A stretch of DNA of 64,000 bases from Achromobacter spanius (GCF_029637605.1 NZ_CP121261.1:1674001-1738000), one strand, 5' to 3'; shown: positions 25,582 to 34,907, numbered from the stretch's first letter. Translations and numbers: made by a program. Notes: generated by a model not told the origin, from the letters alone.

Positions 25582-26505
25582 TCATTCATTGGCGCCTTGC
25601 CCCACAGCGGTCGGCACATCGGCGCCCGGATGGCGGGCCAGTTCGATGAAGGCCCGCACGTAGTCAATGGCGCTGTCCGCCTCGCGCGCCCCAAGAAAAA
25701 TCTGCTTGGCGATGCCGCGCACACCCAGCCGCACCGGCACCACATCCATCCGCGCCGCGTATTCCTCGACAAGCCAGCGCGGCAGAGCGGCCACACCGCG
25801 TCCGCTGGCCACCATCTGCACCATGATGTCGGTGGTTTCGATGGCTTTATGGCGCTTGGGCGTGACACCGGCCGGCAGCAGGAACTGGTTGTAGATGTCC
25901 AGCCGCTCGATGTCCACGGGGTAGCTGATCAGCACTTCCTGGTTCAGCTGTTGCGGCTTGACGTACGCAGCCGTTGCCAGGGGGTGGCCCTTGGGCACGA
26001 CCAGCACCTGCTCGTAGTCGAACACGGGCTCGAACTTCAGACCCGGCTTGAACAGCGGGTCGGGCGTCACCAGCAGGTCGATCTCGTAGCCAAAAAGCGC
26101 GCCGATCCCGCCAAACTGGAACTTCTGCTTGACGTCCACATCCACGTCGGGCCAGGCCGCCAGATACGGTGAAACCACCTTCAGCAACCACTGATAGCAA
26201 GGGTGGCATTCCATGCCGATGCGCAGCGCGCCGCGTTCGCCCTGCGCGAACTGGCCCAGCCGCTCTTCGGCCAGGTCCAGTTGCGGCAGCACGCGGTTCG
26301 CCACCGCCAGCAGGTATTGGCCGGCCTGCGTCAAGCGCAGGCTTCGACCTTCGCGCAGCCAGACGTCGGTGCCCAGCTGCACCTCCAGCTTCTTCATGCT
26401 GTGGCTCAGGGCCGACTGGGTCAGGTTCAACACGCCCGCGGCGGCCGTCAACGACCCTTGCTTTTCGACCTGCTGGACGATGCTGAGATGGATGCGCTCA
26501 AGCAT
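25582..26505 (-). CDS. metR: LysR regulator, MetR-like
   Basis: 307 residues with an N-terminal helix-turn-helix (QSALSHSMKKLEVQLGTDVW) and an effector domain. Segments shared in kind with MetR are IGMECHPCYQWL in the effector domain, FDYEQVLVVPKGHPLA and YPVDIERLDIYNQFLLPAGV. MetR uses homocysteine as coeffector to control methionine synthase genes. The gene is divergent from a cluster encoding an FMN reductase, DUF1852/MesX and the MesD methionine synthase, which fits that role. An alternative is a LysR specialised for this non-MetE pathway. An inverted repeat lies in the intergenic region. Confidence 0.8.
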   Translation of the reverse strand: MLERIHLSIVQQVEKQGSLTAAAGVLNLTQSALSHSMKKLEVQLGTDVWLREGRSLRLTQAGQYLLAVANRVLPQLDLAEERLGQFAQGERGALRIGMECHPCYQWLLKVVSPYLAAWPDVDVDVKQKFQFGGIGALFGYEIDLLVTPDPLFKPGLKFEPVFDYEQVLVVPKGHPLATAAYVKPQQLNQEVLISYPVDIERLDIYNQFLLPAGVTPKRHKAIETTDIMVQMVASGRGVAALPRWLVEEYAARMDVVPVRLGVRGIAKQIFLGAREADSAIDYVRAFIELARHPGADVPTAVGQGANE

Positions 26506-26530
26506 TCAGATGATTCCTGCTCATGGATTA

Positions 26531-26554
26531 GTGAAATAAAACCATTTTACTTCA
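26531..26554. promoter_or_regulatory. MetR-like operator between metR and the mesX-mesD operon
   Basis: GTGAAAT-AAAACC-ATTTTAC (26531-26550) is an imperfect inverted repeat, and TGAA (26532) and TTCA (26551) flank it as in TGAA/TTCA MetR half-sites, but with a longer spacing than the classical MetR box. It lies 26-49 bp from the metR start. It is a candidate, not proven. Confidence 0.4.
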
Positions 26555-26648
26555 TCGTTACCCTCATCTAGCATGCGGTTCCAGCTTGATGCTGCAACTG
26601 CACAAAGACAGATGCGGCGCCGGGTAGATCCATTCATGTGAAGCAAAG

Positions 26649-27230
26649 ATGACACGTCCACTCCGTCTAGTCGCAGTTTCCGGCGGACTGCAACGCCCCT
26701 CGAAGTCAGCGGCCCTGGCAGAACACCTGCTGGATCTCATCGCCGACCATATCCCGTGCGAACAGCACCTGGTTGAACTGGGCGAGCTCGCCCCGCAACT
26801 TGCTGGCGCCGTCTGGCGCTCGCAATTGCCCGACACGGTGGAGCGCGAGCTTGGCATGGTCGAACAAGCGGACATCCTGGTGGTGACAACCCCGGTCTAC
26901 CGTGGCTCGTACACCGGCCTGTTCAAGCACTTCTTCGACTTCATTCATCAGGACGCCCTGGTCGACAAGCCCGTCTTGTTGGCGGCCACCGGCGGCAGCG
27001 AACGCCATGCCCTGATCATCGACCACCAGTTGCGGCCGCTGTTCAGCTTCTTCCAGGCACGCACCTTGCCGCTGGGCGTCTACGCCACCGACAAGGATTT
27101 TGCCGACTACCGCGTGCAGGACATGGCCCTGCTCGAACGGGCCCGACTGGCGGTCCAGCGCGCGTTGCCCTTGATCGAATTGATGCGCCATCCACGCACC
27201 GCCGCCGCACAAGAAGCGGTAGCAGCCTGA
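26649..27230 (+). CDS. NADPH-dependent FMN reductase (MsuE-like)
   Basis: 193 residues of flavodoxin-like fold. The FMN-phosphate loop is near the N-terminus (AVSGGLQRPSKS) and the second flavin-contact segment is TTPVYRGSYTGLFKHFFDF (about 80-99). It resembles MsuE and SsuE, which supply FMNH2 to sulfonate monooxygenases. No monooxygenase of that type is here; instead DUF1852 and a methionine synthase follow on the same strand. This suggests reduced flavin supply to an oxygen-dependent step of that pathway. The start is an ATG with GAAGCAAAG upstream. Confidence 0.87.
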   Translation: MTRPLRLVAVSGGLQRPSKSAALAEHLLDLIADHIPCEQHLVELGELAPQLAGAVWRSQLPDTVERELGMVEQADILVVTTPVYRGSYTGLFKHFFDFIHQDALVDKPVLLAATGGSERHALIIDHQLRPLFSFFQARTLPLGVYATDKDFADYRVQDMALLERARLAVQRALPLIELMRHPRTAAAQEAVAA

Positions 27231-27333
27231 CGCAAAGCCAATTCAAGCGCCGCCCGCAGCGGCGATAGCGTCCGTTGCCAAGCGGCAGCCGGACTCCGTA
27301 TTCCTTACGCCAAAAACCGCACACGCCAACACC

Positions 27334-28317
27334 ATGAGCAACGCCTTCACCTTCAACATCAAGAGCATTCCTTTTGATGAAAATTACCAGCCGTCCGACA
27401 GCACGCGCATCACGACCAACTTCGCCAATCTGGCCCGGGGCGCGAGTCGCCAGCAAAATCTGCGCAACACGCTGAAGATGATCGACCGGCGTTTCAATAG
27501 CCTGGCGCATTGGGACAACCCCCGGGGGGATCGCTACACGGTCGAACTCGAAATCATCTCCGTTGAAATGAACATCGCCGCCAACGCCGGCAGTGATGCG
27601 TTTCCGCTAATTGAAATCTTGAAGACCAACATCGTTGACCGCCATAACAACGAACGCATCGAAGGGATCGTCGGGAACAACTTCTCTTCGTACGTGCGCG
27701 ACTACGACTTCAGCGTGCTTTTGCAAGAGCACAACAAGAACAAGTCCAGCTTCAGCTCGCCTGACGATTTCGGCGACTTGCACGGCAAGCTGTTCAAGCA
27801 CTTTGTCGGTTCCAGCGCTTACCAAGAGCAGTTCAGCAAGCCGCCGGTCATCTGCATCAGCGCCTCGAGCAGCAAGACGTACCTGCGCACGGAAAATCAG
27901 CACCCCATCCTGGGCATTGAATATCAGCAAAACGAATTCTCGCCGACGGACCAGTACTTCGAAAAAATGGGCTTGCAGGTCCGTTACTTCATGCCCCCGG
28001 GCAGCGCGGCACCGCTGGCCTTTTACTTTCAGGGCGACCTGCTGGGCCACTACACGAACCTTGAGCTGATCAGCATCATCAGCACGATGGAAACATTCCA
28101 GAAGATCTACCGTCCCGAGATCTACAACGCCAATTCCGCCGCAGGGAAGGTCTATCAACCGAGCCTGAAGAATCAGGACTACTCGTTGACGCAGATTGTC
28201 TATGACCGCGATGAGCGCAGCCAACTCGCCGTGAAGCAGGGAAAGTTCACGGAAGAGCACTTCATCAAGCCCTACAAGCACGTGCTGGAAAGCTGGGCCG
28301 CCAACTACGCGCACTAA
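27334..28317 (+). CDS. mesX: DUF1852 protein (MesX), partner of MesD methionine synthase
   Basis: 327 residues, no signal peptide or membrane segment. It matches the DUF1852 family by memory of its sequence (SIPFDENYQPSDSTRITTNF opening; SYVRDYDFSVLLQEHNKN; EIYNANSAAGKVYQPSLKNQ). Published genetics on MesD showed that this methionine synthase family needs DUF1852 and oxygen but not methyl-folate or cobalamin. Its biochemical role, probably supplying a methyl group by an oxygen-dependent reaction, is not established. The next gene, 31 bp downstream, is MesD. Confidence 0.88.
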   Translation: MSNAFTFNIKSIPFDENYQPSDSTRITTNFANLARGASRQQNLRNTLKMIDRRFNSLAHWDNPRGDRYTVELEIISVEMNIAANAGSDAFPLIEILKTNIVDRHNNERIEGIVGNNFSSYVRDYDFSVLLQEHNKNKSSFSSPDDFGDLHGKLFKHFVGSSAYQEQFSKPPVICISASSSKTYLRTENQHPILGIEYQQNEFSPTDQYFEKMGLQVRYFMPPGSAAPLAFYFQGDLLGHYTNLELISIISTMETFQKIYRPEIYNANSAAGKVYQPSLKNQDYSLTQIVYDRDERSQLAVKQGKFTEEHFIKPYKHVLESWAANYAH

Positions 28318-28348
28318 TCACTCAAAAAACACACGAGACCAACTGATC

Positions 28349-29377
28349 ATGAAAAAACTACTGCCCACCTCCACCGCCGGCAGCCTGCCCAAGCCTTCGT
28401 GGCTTGCTCAGCCTGAAAAACTCTGGTCGCCCTGGAAACTGCAAGACGAAGAGCTGATCGAGGGCAAACAAGACGCCTTGCGCCTGGCGCTGCAAGAACA
28501 ACAGCACGCGGGCATTGATATCGTCAGCGACGGCGAGCAAACCCGTCAGCACTTTGTCACGACGTTCATCGAGCATCTCGACGGCGTTGATTTCGAAAAG
28601 CGCGAGACCGTTCGCATCCGTGATCGCTATGACGCGAGCGTGCCGACCGTGGTGGGCGCCGTCAGCCGTCAAAAGCCGGTGTTCGTTGAAGACGCCAAGT
28701 TCCTGCGTCAGCAAACCAAGCAACCCATCAAATGGGCGCTGCCTGGCCCCATGACGATGATCGACACGCTGTACGACGCCCACTACAAGAGCCGGGAAAA
28801 ACTGGCCTGGGAATTCGCGAAGATCCTCAACCAGGAAGCCCGCGAATTGGAAGCCGCGGGCGTGGACATCATCCAATTCGATGAACCGGCATTCAACGTG
28901 TTCTTCGACGAGGTCAACGACTGGGGCATTGCCACGCTGGAACGAGCGATTGAAGGCCTGAAGTGCGAAACCGCCGTGCATATCTGCTACGGCTACGGCA
29001 TCAAGGCCAATACCGACTGGAAGAAGACGCTGGGCTCCGAGTGGCGTCAGTACGAGGAATCGTTCCCCAAGCTGCAGAAGTCCAATATCGACATCATCTC
29101 GCTGGAATGCCACAACTCGCACGTGCCGATCGATCTGCTCGAACTGGTTCGCGGCAAGAAAGTGATGGTCGGCGCCATTGACGTGGCCAGCGATAAGGTG
29201 GAAACGCCGGAAGAAGTGGCCAATACGCTGAGAAAGGCGCTGAAGTTTGTGGATGCCGACAAGCTGTATCCGTGCACGAACTGCGGCATGGCGCCCTTGT
29301 CGAGGGCTATTGCGAAGGGGAAGCTGCTCGCTTTGAGCGAAGGCGCGGAAATCGTTCGCAAGGAACTGTTGGGCTGA
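28349..29377 (+). CDS. mesD: Core methionine synthase MesD (folate-independent MetE-like)
   Basis: 342 residues, matching the catalytic half of MetE without the N-terminal folate-binding half. Predicted zinc ligands are H211 and C213 (VHICYGYG), E253 (SLECHNS) and C312 (CTNCGMAP). It transfers a methyl group to homocysteine in the cytosol. The MesD family is separated by its small size and pairing with DUF1852, the preceding gene. The ATG start follows mesX by 31 bp, and a MetR-like gene is divergent from the operon. The methyl donor is unknown. Confidence 0.88.
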   Translation: MKKLLPTSTAGSLPKPSWLAQPEKLWSPWKLQDEELIEGKQDALRLALQEQQHAGIDIVSDGEQTRQHFVTTFIEHLDGVDFEKRETVRIRDRYDASVPTVVGAVSRQKPVFVEDAKFLRQQTKQPIKWALPGPMTMIDTLYDAHYKSREKLAWEFAKILNQEARELEAAGVDIIQFDEPAFNVFFDEVNDWGIATLERAIEGLKCETAVHICYGYGIKANTDWKKTLGSEWRQYEESFPKLQKSNIDIISLECHNSHVPIDLLELVRGKKVMVGAIDVASDKVETPEEVANTLRKALKFVDADKLYPCTNCGMAPLSRAIAKGKLLALSEGAEIVRKELLG

Positions 29378-29388
29378 TGCGCGATGGT

Positions 29389-29434
29389 GTCAGACTGCAT
29401 TTTTGCGCTGGCATCGGCGAAATTGCAGTCTGAC
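29389..29434 (+). terminator. Stem-loop after mesD
   Basis: GTCAGACTGCA (29389-29399) and TGCAGTCTGAC (29424-29434) form a perfect 11-bp inverted repeat around a 24-base loop. It lies 11 bases after the mesD stop. There is no clear U-tract, so this may be a weak terminator or an mRNA-stabilising hairpin. Confidence 0.4.
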
Positions 29435-29480
29435 TTCGCGGGCATGCGGGGCGCAGGCGGTGGTTTTATCTTTGTTCCGC

Positions 29481-30464
29481 CTACTGTTCCTTCAGCCCCA
29501 ACGACTTGATCAATGGGGCGAACAATTTCTTCTCCTCCTGCACACGCGCGGCATACTCGGCCACGCTCAGCGGTAGCGCCTCGGCGCCGGCGTCCAGGAA
29601 CCGCGCCTTGATCTCCGGCCGTGCCAGCACCTTGTTGATTTCGCCGTTCATGCGATCAACCACATCATCGCGGGTGTTGGCGGCGGCATACACGCCGAAC
29701 AGGCTGTCCGCGAAAACGCCGTCAATGCCGGCCTCAGAAAAGGTTCGTATGTCGGGCGCCACGGCAGCCCGTTGCCGGCTCGCCACCGCCAGCACCTTCA
29801 GCTTGCCCGCTTGCACCATGGGAAAAACCGTGGCCGGTCCAAACGCAAAGTCGATCTGGCCCGCGGCCAGGTCTTGAATCGCCGGCGCCACGCCGCGATA
29901 GGGCGCATGCGTGGCCTGCATGCCGGTAGCCTGCTTGAGCAGCTCGCCAGCCAGATGCGGCGTCGTGCCGTTGCCGGCCGAACCGTAGTTGAGCGGATTG
30001 GGCTGCTTGCGCGCGTATTCGACGAACGCTTCAAGCGTATCGACGCCTAGCGAAGACCGGACGAACAGGAACAACTGGCTGTTGGCCAACAAGGCGACGG
30101 GCCGCAGGTCACGCTGCGGATCAAACGGCATGTTGGTGAACATCAGCGGGTTGACCGATTCAGTCGTCGATGGATTGAGCAAGAAGGTGTGGTTGTCTCG
30201 GCCGTTGCGCGCGACCTCGGCGCCCGCCACATTGCCGCCCGCGCCTCCCCGATTCTCCACGATAACGGTCTGCTTCAAGGCCTCGGCCAAATGCGGCTGT
30301 ATCGTGCGCGTCAGCACGTCGACCAGCCCGCCAGGGGCCAGCCCCACGACCATGCGCACCGGCTTGGTAGGCCAGGCCTGAGACGGCGTTTGCGCCTGGC
30401 TGCCCGTCGCCCAGCCAGTCAGCGCCAGCAGCATCATGGCCAGGCAATGTCTACGCAACGGCAT
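29481..30464 (-). CDS. Bug-type (TctC) periplasmic substrate receptor
   Basis: 327 residues from the ATG at 30464, which has AAGGAG upstream. A signal peptide (MPLRRHCLAMMLLALTGWAT, cleavage near GSQAQ) is followed by the TctC fold with the signature WPTKPVRMVVGLAPGGLVDV and the AGAxG-like contact loop (ENRGGAGGNVAG). Bug receptors, abundant in Bordetella and Achromobacter, bind carboxylates or other small organic anions in the periplasm. No TctA/TctB membrane components are nearby, as is common for such orphan receptors. The ligand cannot be inferred. Confidence 0.9.
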   Translation of the reverse strand: MPLRRHCLAMMLLALTGWATGSQAQTPSQAWPTKPVRMVVGLAPGGLVDVLTRTIQPHLAEALKQTVIVENRGGAGGNVAGAEVARNGRDNHTFLLNPSTTESVNPLMFTNMPFDPQRDLRPVALLANSQLFLFVRSSLGVDTLEAFVEYARKQPNPLNYGSAGNGTTPHLAGELLKQATGMQATHAPYRGVAPAIQDLAAGQIDFAFGPATVFPMVQAGKLKVLAVASRQRAAVAPDIRTFSEAGIDGVFADSLFGVYAAANTRDDVVDRMNGEINKVLARPEIKARFLDAGAEALPLSVAEYAARVQEEKKLFAPLIKSLGLKEQ

Positions 30465-30671
30465 GCGATTCTCCTTATGGGCCGCCACCGCGCGATCCTG
30501 CGTACGGTGCGTCAGGTGCCGCACCCCGGTGAACCGCCTTGATGCCTCATCACGGCGGTGCCCTGCATCTGGCGCTTATTCTTCACAAAAGTTTAAGCAT
30601 AAAGAATCCCGGATAACCCTAGTTTGCTGGGGAGGAGCAAGTGGGGCTTGGCGAGATTGCTTTAGTGCGGA

Positions 30672-30710
30672 CAAAAAAAACGGGAGGCCTCGAATTCGAG
30701 GCCTCCCGTT
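30672..30710 (-). terminator. Intrinsic terminator downstream of guaA (second)
   Basis: A perfect 32-bp palindrome (30679-30710) is centred on a GAATTC core, and on the minus strand it is followed by a run of eight U residues (plus-strand A-tract 30673-30680). It is a very strong rho-independent terminator about 110 bp beyond the guaA stop. On the plus strand the following bases are TTCTTATT, so weak bidirectional action is possible. Confidence 0.8.
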
Positions 30711-30760
30711 CTTATTGGGCTGCGAGCTACCTCCCCAATTAAAACCACTGACAACCACGG

Positions 30761-30791
30761 CAAAAACAAAAAGAGCGCCGAAGCGCTCTTT
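30761..30791 (-). terminator. Intrinsic terminator downstream of guaA (first)
   Basis: AAAGAGCGC, a four-base CGAA loop and GCGCTCTTT form a 9-bp perfect stem (30770-30791). On the minus strand it is followed by U-rich sequence (TTTTTGTTTTTG). It begins about 25 bp after the guaA stop codon at 30817, and the loop reads TTCG on the minus strand, a stable UUCG tetraloop. Confidence 0.8.
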
Positions 30792-30816
30792 CCTTTACCT
30801 CAACCCTTGAACAGGA

Positions 30817-32409
30817 TCACTCCCACTCAATCGTCGCCGGCGGCTTGCTCGACACGTCATACACCACCCGGTTAATCCCGCGCACTTCATTAATAATCCG
30901 CGAAGAAACCCGAGCCAGCAGCGGGTGCGGCAGCGGCGCCCAATCAGCCGTCATGAAGTCAAACGTCTGCACCGCACGCAGCGCCACAACGTACTCATAC
31001 GTCCGCCCATCGCCCATAACGCCCACCGACTTCACCGGCAGGAACACGGCAAACGCTTGCGACGTCAGCTCATACCAAGTCAGACCACTAGCTTCATCCT
31101 TGGTGTTCCGCAATTCTTCAATAAAGATCGCATCGGCACGGCGCAGCAGTTCAGCGTATTCATGCTTCACTTCGCCCAGAATCCGAACACCCAGACCCGG
31201 ACCCGGGAACGGGTGGCGATACACCATCTGCGGCGGCAAACCCAACGCAACGCCCAGTTCGCGGACTTCGTCCTTGAACAGTTCGCGCAGGGGTTCCAGC
31301 AGTTGCAGGTTCAGCGTGTCCGGCAAACCGCCAACGTTGTGGTGCGACTTGATCGACGTGGCCTTGCCCGTCTTGGCGCCGGCGGATTCGATGACGTCGG
31401 GGTAGATCGTGCCCTGGGCCAGCCACTTGGCGCTTTGCTGCTTGCCGGCTTGTTCCTGGAACACTTCGACGAATTCGCGGCCGATGATCTTGCGCTTGGC
31501 TTCGGGGTCGTTAACGCCCGACAGCTTGCCCATGAATTGGGCGGTGGCGTCGACGTGAATGATCTTCACGCCCATGTTTTCCGCGAAGGTCTGCATGACC
31601 TGCTTGCCTTCGTCCAGGCGCAACAGGCCGTGGTCGACGAACACGCAGGTGAGCTGGTCGCCGATGGCCTTGTGGATCAGGGCGGCGGCAACAGAGGAAT
31701 CCACGCCGCCGGACAGGCCCAGGATGACTTCGTCGGTGCCGACTTGCTCGCGGATGCGGGCGACGGCTTCGGCGACGTAGTCGGGCATGTTCCAGTCGCC
31801 CTGGCATTCGCAGATCTCGTTCACGAAGCGGGCCAGCATGGCCTTGCCTTGGACGGTGTGCGTGACTTCGGGGTGGAATTGAACGGCGTAGAAGCGGCGT
31901 TCTTCGTCGGCCATGCCGGCGATGGGGCACGACGGCGTGGATGCCATCAGCTTGAAGCCCGGGGGCAGCTCGGTGACCTTGTCGCCGTGGCTCATCCAGA
32001 CCTTCAGCATGCCGTGGCCTTCGGGCGTGGTGAAGTCGTCCAGGCCTTCCAGCAGCTTGGTGTGGCCGTGGGCGCGCACTTCGGCGTAGCCGAATTCGCG
32101 GTGGTCCGAGAAGCTGACTACGCCGCCCAGTTGCTGCGCCATGGATTGCATGCCGTAGCAGATGCCCAGCACCGGCACGCCCAGTTCGAACACGGCGTGC
32201 GGCACGCGCATCGAGCCTTCTTCGTAGGCCGAGGCGTGGCTGCCGGACAGGATGATGCCCTTCAAGCCTTGCGCCATCTGCTCGCGCACGAAGGCGTCGT
32301 CGACGTCGCCGGGGTGCACTTCGGAATAGACGCCGGCTTCGCGGACGCGACGGGCGATCAGTTGGGTGACTTGCGAACCGTAGTCAAGAATGAGGATGCG
32401 CTGGTGCAT
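30817..32409 (-). CDS. guaA: GMP synthase (glutamine-hydrolysing)
   Basis: 530 residues. The N-terminal glutaminase has the catalytic Cys in VLGICYGMQ (near 87) and the His-Glu pair in FHPEVTH (near 180). The ATP-pyrophosphatase domain has the P-loop LSGGVDSS near residue 234, followed by the dimerisation domain ending in PPATIEWE, the conserved C-terminus. It converts XMP, glutamine and ATP to GMP. It follows guaB (99-bp gap with a terminator), the usual guaBA order, and ends at two further terminators. Confidence 0.98.
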   Translation of the reverse strand: MHQRILILDYGSQVTQLIARRVREAGVYSEVHPGDVDDAFVREQMAQGLKGIILSGSHASAYEEGSMRVPHAVFELGVPVLGICYGMQSMAQQLGGVVSFSDHREFGYAEVRAHGHTKLLEGLDDFTTPEGHGMLKVWMSHGDKVTELPPGFKLMASTPSCPIAGMADEERRFYAVQFHPEVTHTVQGKAMLARFVNEICECQGDWNMPDYVAEAVARIREQVGTDEVILGLSGGVDSSVAAALIHKAIGDQLTCVFVDHGLLRLDEGKQVMQTFAENMGVKIIHVDATAQFMGKLSGVNDPEAKRKIIGREFVEVFQEQAGKQQSAKWLAQGTIYPDVIESAGAKTGKATSIKSHHNVGGLPDTLNLQLLEPLRELFKDEVRELGVALGLPPQMVYRHPFPGPGLGVRILGEVKHEYAELLRRADAIFIEELRNTKDEASGLTWYELTSQAFAVFLPVKSVGVMGDGRTYEYVVALRAVQTFDFMTADWAPLPHPLLARVSSRIINEVRGINRVVYDVSSKPPATIEWE

Positions 32410-32433
32410 TGAGCTCTACCGATTAAATAAAAC

Positions 32434-32477
32434 CGCACCGGCAGAACCGCTGTTGTTAATGCGATTCTGCCGGTGCG
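32434..32477 (-). terminator. Intrinsic terminator between guaB and guaA
   Basis: CGCACCGGCAGAA (32434-32446) and TTCTGCCGGTGCG (32465-32477) form a perfect 13-bp stem with an 18-base loop. On the minus strand it is followed by GTTTTATTTAATC. It lies in the guaB-guaA gap, about 30 bp after the guaB stop, and may reduce readthrough to guaA. Confidence 0.7.
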
Positions 32478-32508
32478 TGATGCATGACATTGTAGTTGAC
32501 TGTACGGA

Positions 32509-33969
32509 TCAGTCGGCGCGGTAGTTGGGCGCTTCCTTGGTGATCTGCACGTCGTGTACGTGGGACTCGCGCACGCCGGCGGAGGTGATCTCCACGAATT
32601 CGGCCTTGGTGCGCATGTCGTCAATGGTGGCGGCGCCGCAGTAGCCCATCGAGGCGCGAATGCCGCCGACCAATTGGTAAATGATGGCCAGCACGCTGCC
32701 CTTGTAGGGGACGCGGCCTTCGATGCCTTCGGGGACCAGCTTGTCGGCGTTGTTGGACGGGTCCTGGAAGTAGCGGTCGGCCGAGCCGTCCGTCATGGCG
32801 CCCAGGCTGCCCATGCCGCGGTACGACTTGTACGAACGGCCTTGGAACAACACGACTTCGCCCGGGGCTTCTTCCGTGCCGGCGAACATGCCGCCCATCA
32901 TGCACGCGAACGCGCCAGCGGCCAGCGCCTTGGCGACGTCGCCCGAGTAGCGGATGCCGCCGTCGGCGATCAGCGGAACGCCCGTGCCTTCCAGCGCCTT
33001 GGCGACTTCAGAGATGGCATGGATCTGCGGCACGCCCACACCGGCGACGATACGCGTGGTGCAGATGGAGCCGGGGCCGATACCGACCTTGACGCCGTCG
33101 GCACCGTACTCGACCAGTGCGCGCGCGGCGGCGGCGGTGGCGATGTTGCCGCCAATGACTTCAACCTTGGGGTAGTTCTGCTTGACCCAGCGCACACCTT
33201 CCAGCACGCCCTTGGAGTGGCCGTGCGCGGTGTCGACGATCAGGACGTCAACGCCGGCGGCAACCAGCTTTTCCACGCGCTCTTCGGTGCCCGCGCCCAC
33301 GCCAACCGCTGCGCCAACGCGCAACTGGCCTTGGCCGTCTTTACTGGCCATCGGGTGTTCGGTGTTTTTGACGATGTCTTTGACGGTGGCCAGGCCACGC
33401 AGCTCAAAGCCGTCGTTCACGATCAGCACGCGCTCAAGGCGGTGCTTGTGCATCAGGGATTGCGCTTCGTCCAGCGTGGCGCCTTCCTTCATGGTGACCA
33501 GGCGTTCCTGCGGCGTCATGATGTTGCGCAGGGGCTGATCCAGGTTTTCTTCAAAACGCAGATCGCGGTTGGTCACGATGCCGACCAGCTTGCGGCCTTC
33601 AACCACCGGCAGGCCCGAAATGCCATGCTGGCGCTGCAACGCAATGGCGTCGCGCACTTTCATTTGGGGGGTGACGGTGACCGGATCGATCACGATGCCG
33701 AATTCGTGGCGCTTCACGCGAGCCACTTCACGGGCTTGGGCATCGGCGGACAAATTCTTGTGAATGATCCCGATGCCACCTTCTTGAGCCATGGCGATCG
33801 CCAGGCGAGCTTCGGTGACGGTGTCCATGGCGGCGGACACAAGCGGAATATTCAGGCTGATATTGCGGGTCAGGCGGGTGGCCAGGGAGGTGTCGCGCGG
33901 CAACACCTCGGAATACGCAGGCACCAACAACACATCGTCGAAGGTGAGCGCTTTTTGAACGAGACGCAT
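32509..33969 (-). CDS. guaB: Inosine-5'-monophosphate dehydrogenase
   Basis: 486 residues from the ATG at 33969 (CGGAGTTACCC upstream), where the conserved N-terminus begins ([20 protein letters not shown]). The barrel is interrupted by two CBS domains at about residues 95-205. The catalytic loop [13 protein letters not shown] holds the active-site Cys, and the flap MGSLGAM is present. It oxidises IMP to XMP with NAD+, the committed step of guanine nucleotide synthesis, feeding GuaA. It is divergent from the DUF2239 gene. Confidence 0.98.
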   Translation of the reverse strand: MRLVQKALTFDDVLLVPAYSEVLPRDTSLATRLTRNISLNIPLVSAAMDTVTEARLAIAMAQEGGIGIIHKNLSADAQAREVARVKRHEFGIVIDPVTVTPQMKVRDAIALQRQHGISGLPVVEGRKLVGIVTNRDLRFEENLDQPLRNIMTPQERLVTMKEGATLDEAQSLMHKHRLERVLIVNDGFELRGLATVKDIVKNTEHPMASKDGQGQLRVGAAVGVGAGTEERVEKLVAAGVDVLIVDTAHGHSKGVLEGVRWVKQNYPKVEVIGGNIATAAAARALVEYGADGVKVGIGPGSICTTRIVAGVGVPQIHAISEVAKALEGTGVPLIADGGIRYSGDVAKALAAGAFACMMGGMFAGTEEAPGEVVLFQGRSYKSYRGMGSLGAMTDGSADRYFQDPSNNADKLVPEGIEGRVPYKGSVLAIIYQLVGGIRASMGYCGAATIDDMRTKAEFVEITSAGVRESHVHDVQITKEAPNYRAD

Positions 33970-34140
33970 GGGTAACTCCGGGCGCAAAGCAAGATTATAC
34001 GCCGCCAGCAAGTTTTTTCTAGGGTCTACCCTAGGGTTGTACGGAATTTTTGCGTAGGCGGCGCCGCTCAACCGGCACCAGGGACGCCGGCAAACCGACC
34101 CCGGCTTTTCCCCTTGTTGTCGACATTCAACAAGCGCCAT

Positions 34141-34182
34141 ATTTTTACCCGGATTTTATTGACAGCCTATTTTTACCCGGAT
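34141..34182. promoter_or_regulatory. 14-bp direct repeat upstream of the DUF2239 gene
   Basis: ATTTTTACCCGGAT occurs twice without mismatch, at 34141-34154 and 34169-34182, start-to-start 28 bp apart. It lies about 55-95 bp before the DUF2239 start. Near-integral helical spacing of long AT-rich/CCGG motifs suggests a cooperative operator. Confidence 0.6.
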
Positions 34183-34234
34183 CATAATCCGCCCTGTGAT
34201 TGATTTGAGATCAGACGAATCGGAACCGGGCACC

Positions 34235-34849
34235 ATGACAAACCACCCCACCCCGCGCTACACCGCCTTTGACGGCCACCGCATTCTTGCCGCCGGACCG
34301 CTCGCCGACGTAGCGTTGGCGGTGAAACGCGCCATGTCCACAAGCAGCGGCCAGCCGCTGGTATTCAACGACAATACGGGCCAGCAGACCGACCTGGATC
34401 TGCGCGGCGACGATGCCGCCATCATCGCGCGCCACGCGCCCCCTGTAGACGTAGAAACCGATGCAATCGAACTTCCAGATGCGCAGCCGCGCGGGCGTGG
34501 CCGTCCCAAGCTGGGCGTGGTGCCGCGCGAAGTGACGCTATTGCCGCGCCATTGGGATTGGTTGGCCGCGCAGCCGGGCGGCGCATCGGTTGCGTTGCGC
34601 AAGCTGGTGGAGCAAGCGCGCCGCGACAACGACGCGCAAGACCAGCAACGCCAGCGCCAGGAAGCTACGTACCGCTTCATGTCCGCCATGGCGGGCAACC
34701 TGCCCGGCTTTGAAGAAGCGACCCGCGCGTTGTACGCAAATGACCGCGAGCGCTTTGCGCAATGCATCGCCCCGTGGCCCGAAGACGTGCGCGGCTACGC
34801 AGTGCGCCTGGCCTGGGATGCGGAAGCGGTGACGCACAAGCCCGCGTAA
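34235..34849 (+). CDS. DUF2239 family protein
   Basis: 204 residues from the ATG at 34235; a GTG at 34196 would add 13 residues and cannot be excluded. The N-terminal YTAFDGHRILAAGPL opening, a basic central stretch (RGRGRPKLGVVPREVTLLPR) and the conserved C-terminal block (YRFMSAMAGNLPGFEEATRA) identify the DUF2239 family, function unknown. The central basic segment followed by a helical region resembles ribbon-helix-helix DNA-binding proteins, so the repeat upstream may be its own operator. It is followed after 58 bp by a membrane protein gene. Confidence 0.82.
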   Translation: MTNHPTPRYTAFDGHRILAAGPLADVALAVKRAMSTSSGQPLVFNDNTGQQTDLDLRGDDAAIIARHAPPVDVETDAIELPDAQPRGRGRPKLGVVPREVTLLPRHWDWLAAQPGGASVALRKLVEQARRDNDAQDQQRQRQEATYRFMSAMAGNLPGFEEATRALYANDRERFAQCIAPWPEDVRGYAVRLAWDAEAVTHKPA

Positions 34850-34907
34850 AACGCCACCAAGTTTCTGTAGGATTCGGATTGCGCCCTTCTCAAACTGGAA
34901 TACAGGC

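Larger units (their letters stand above)
30465..30816. other. 352-bp intergenic region with two guaA terminators
   Basis: The stretch between the Bug gene and guaA holds the upstream region of the Bug gene (30465-30660, no clear operator seen) and two strong intrinsic terminators reading leftward from guaA (listed separately). I found no open reading frame with a good start and no RNA gene signature in it. Confidence 0.6.

Noticed and set aside
26506..26648. SAM or cobalamin riboswitch upstream of the mes operon
   Set aside because: Only about 143 bp separates the divergent genes and I see no conserved core of a known riboswitch; a LysR operator is the simpler explanation.
30925..33975. Long plus-strand open frames opposite guaA and guaB
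   Set aside because: They are mirror images of highly expressed GC-rich genes, rich in Ala, Arg, His and Gly, and have no domain, start context or promoter.
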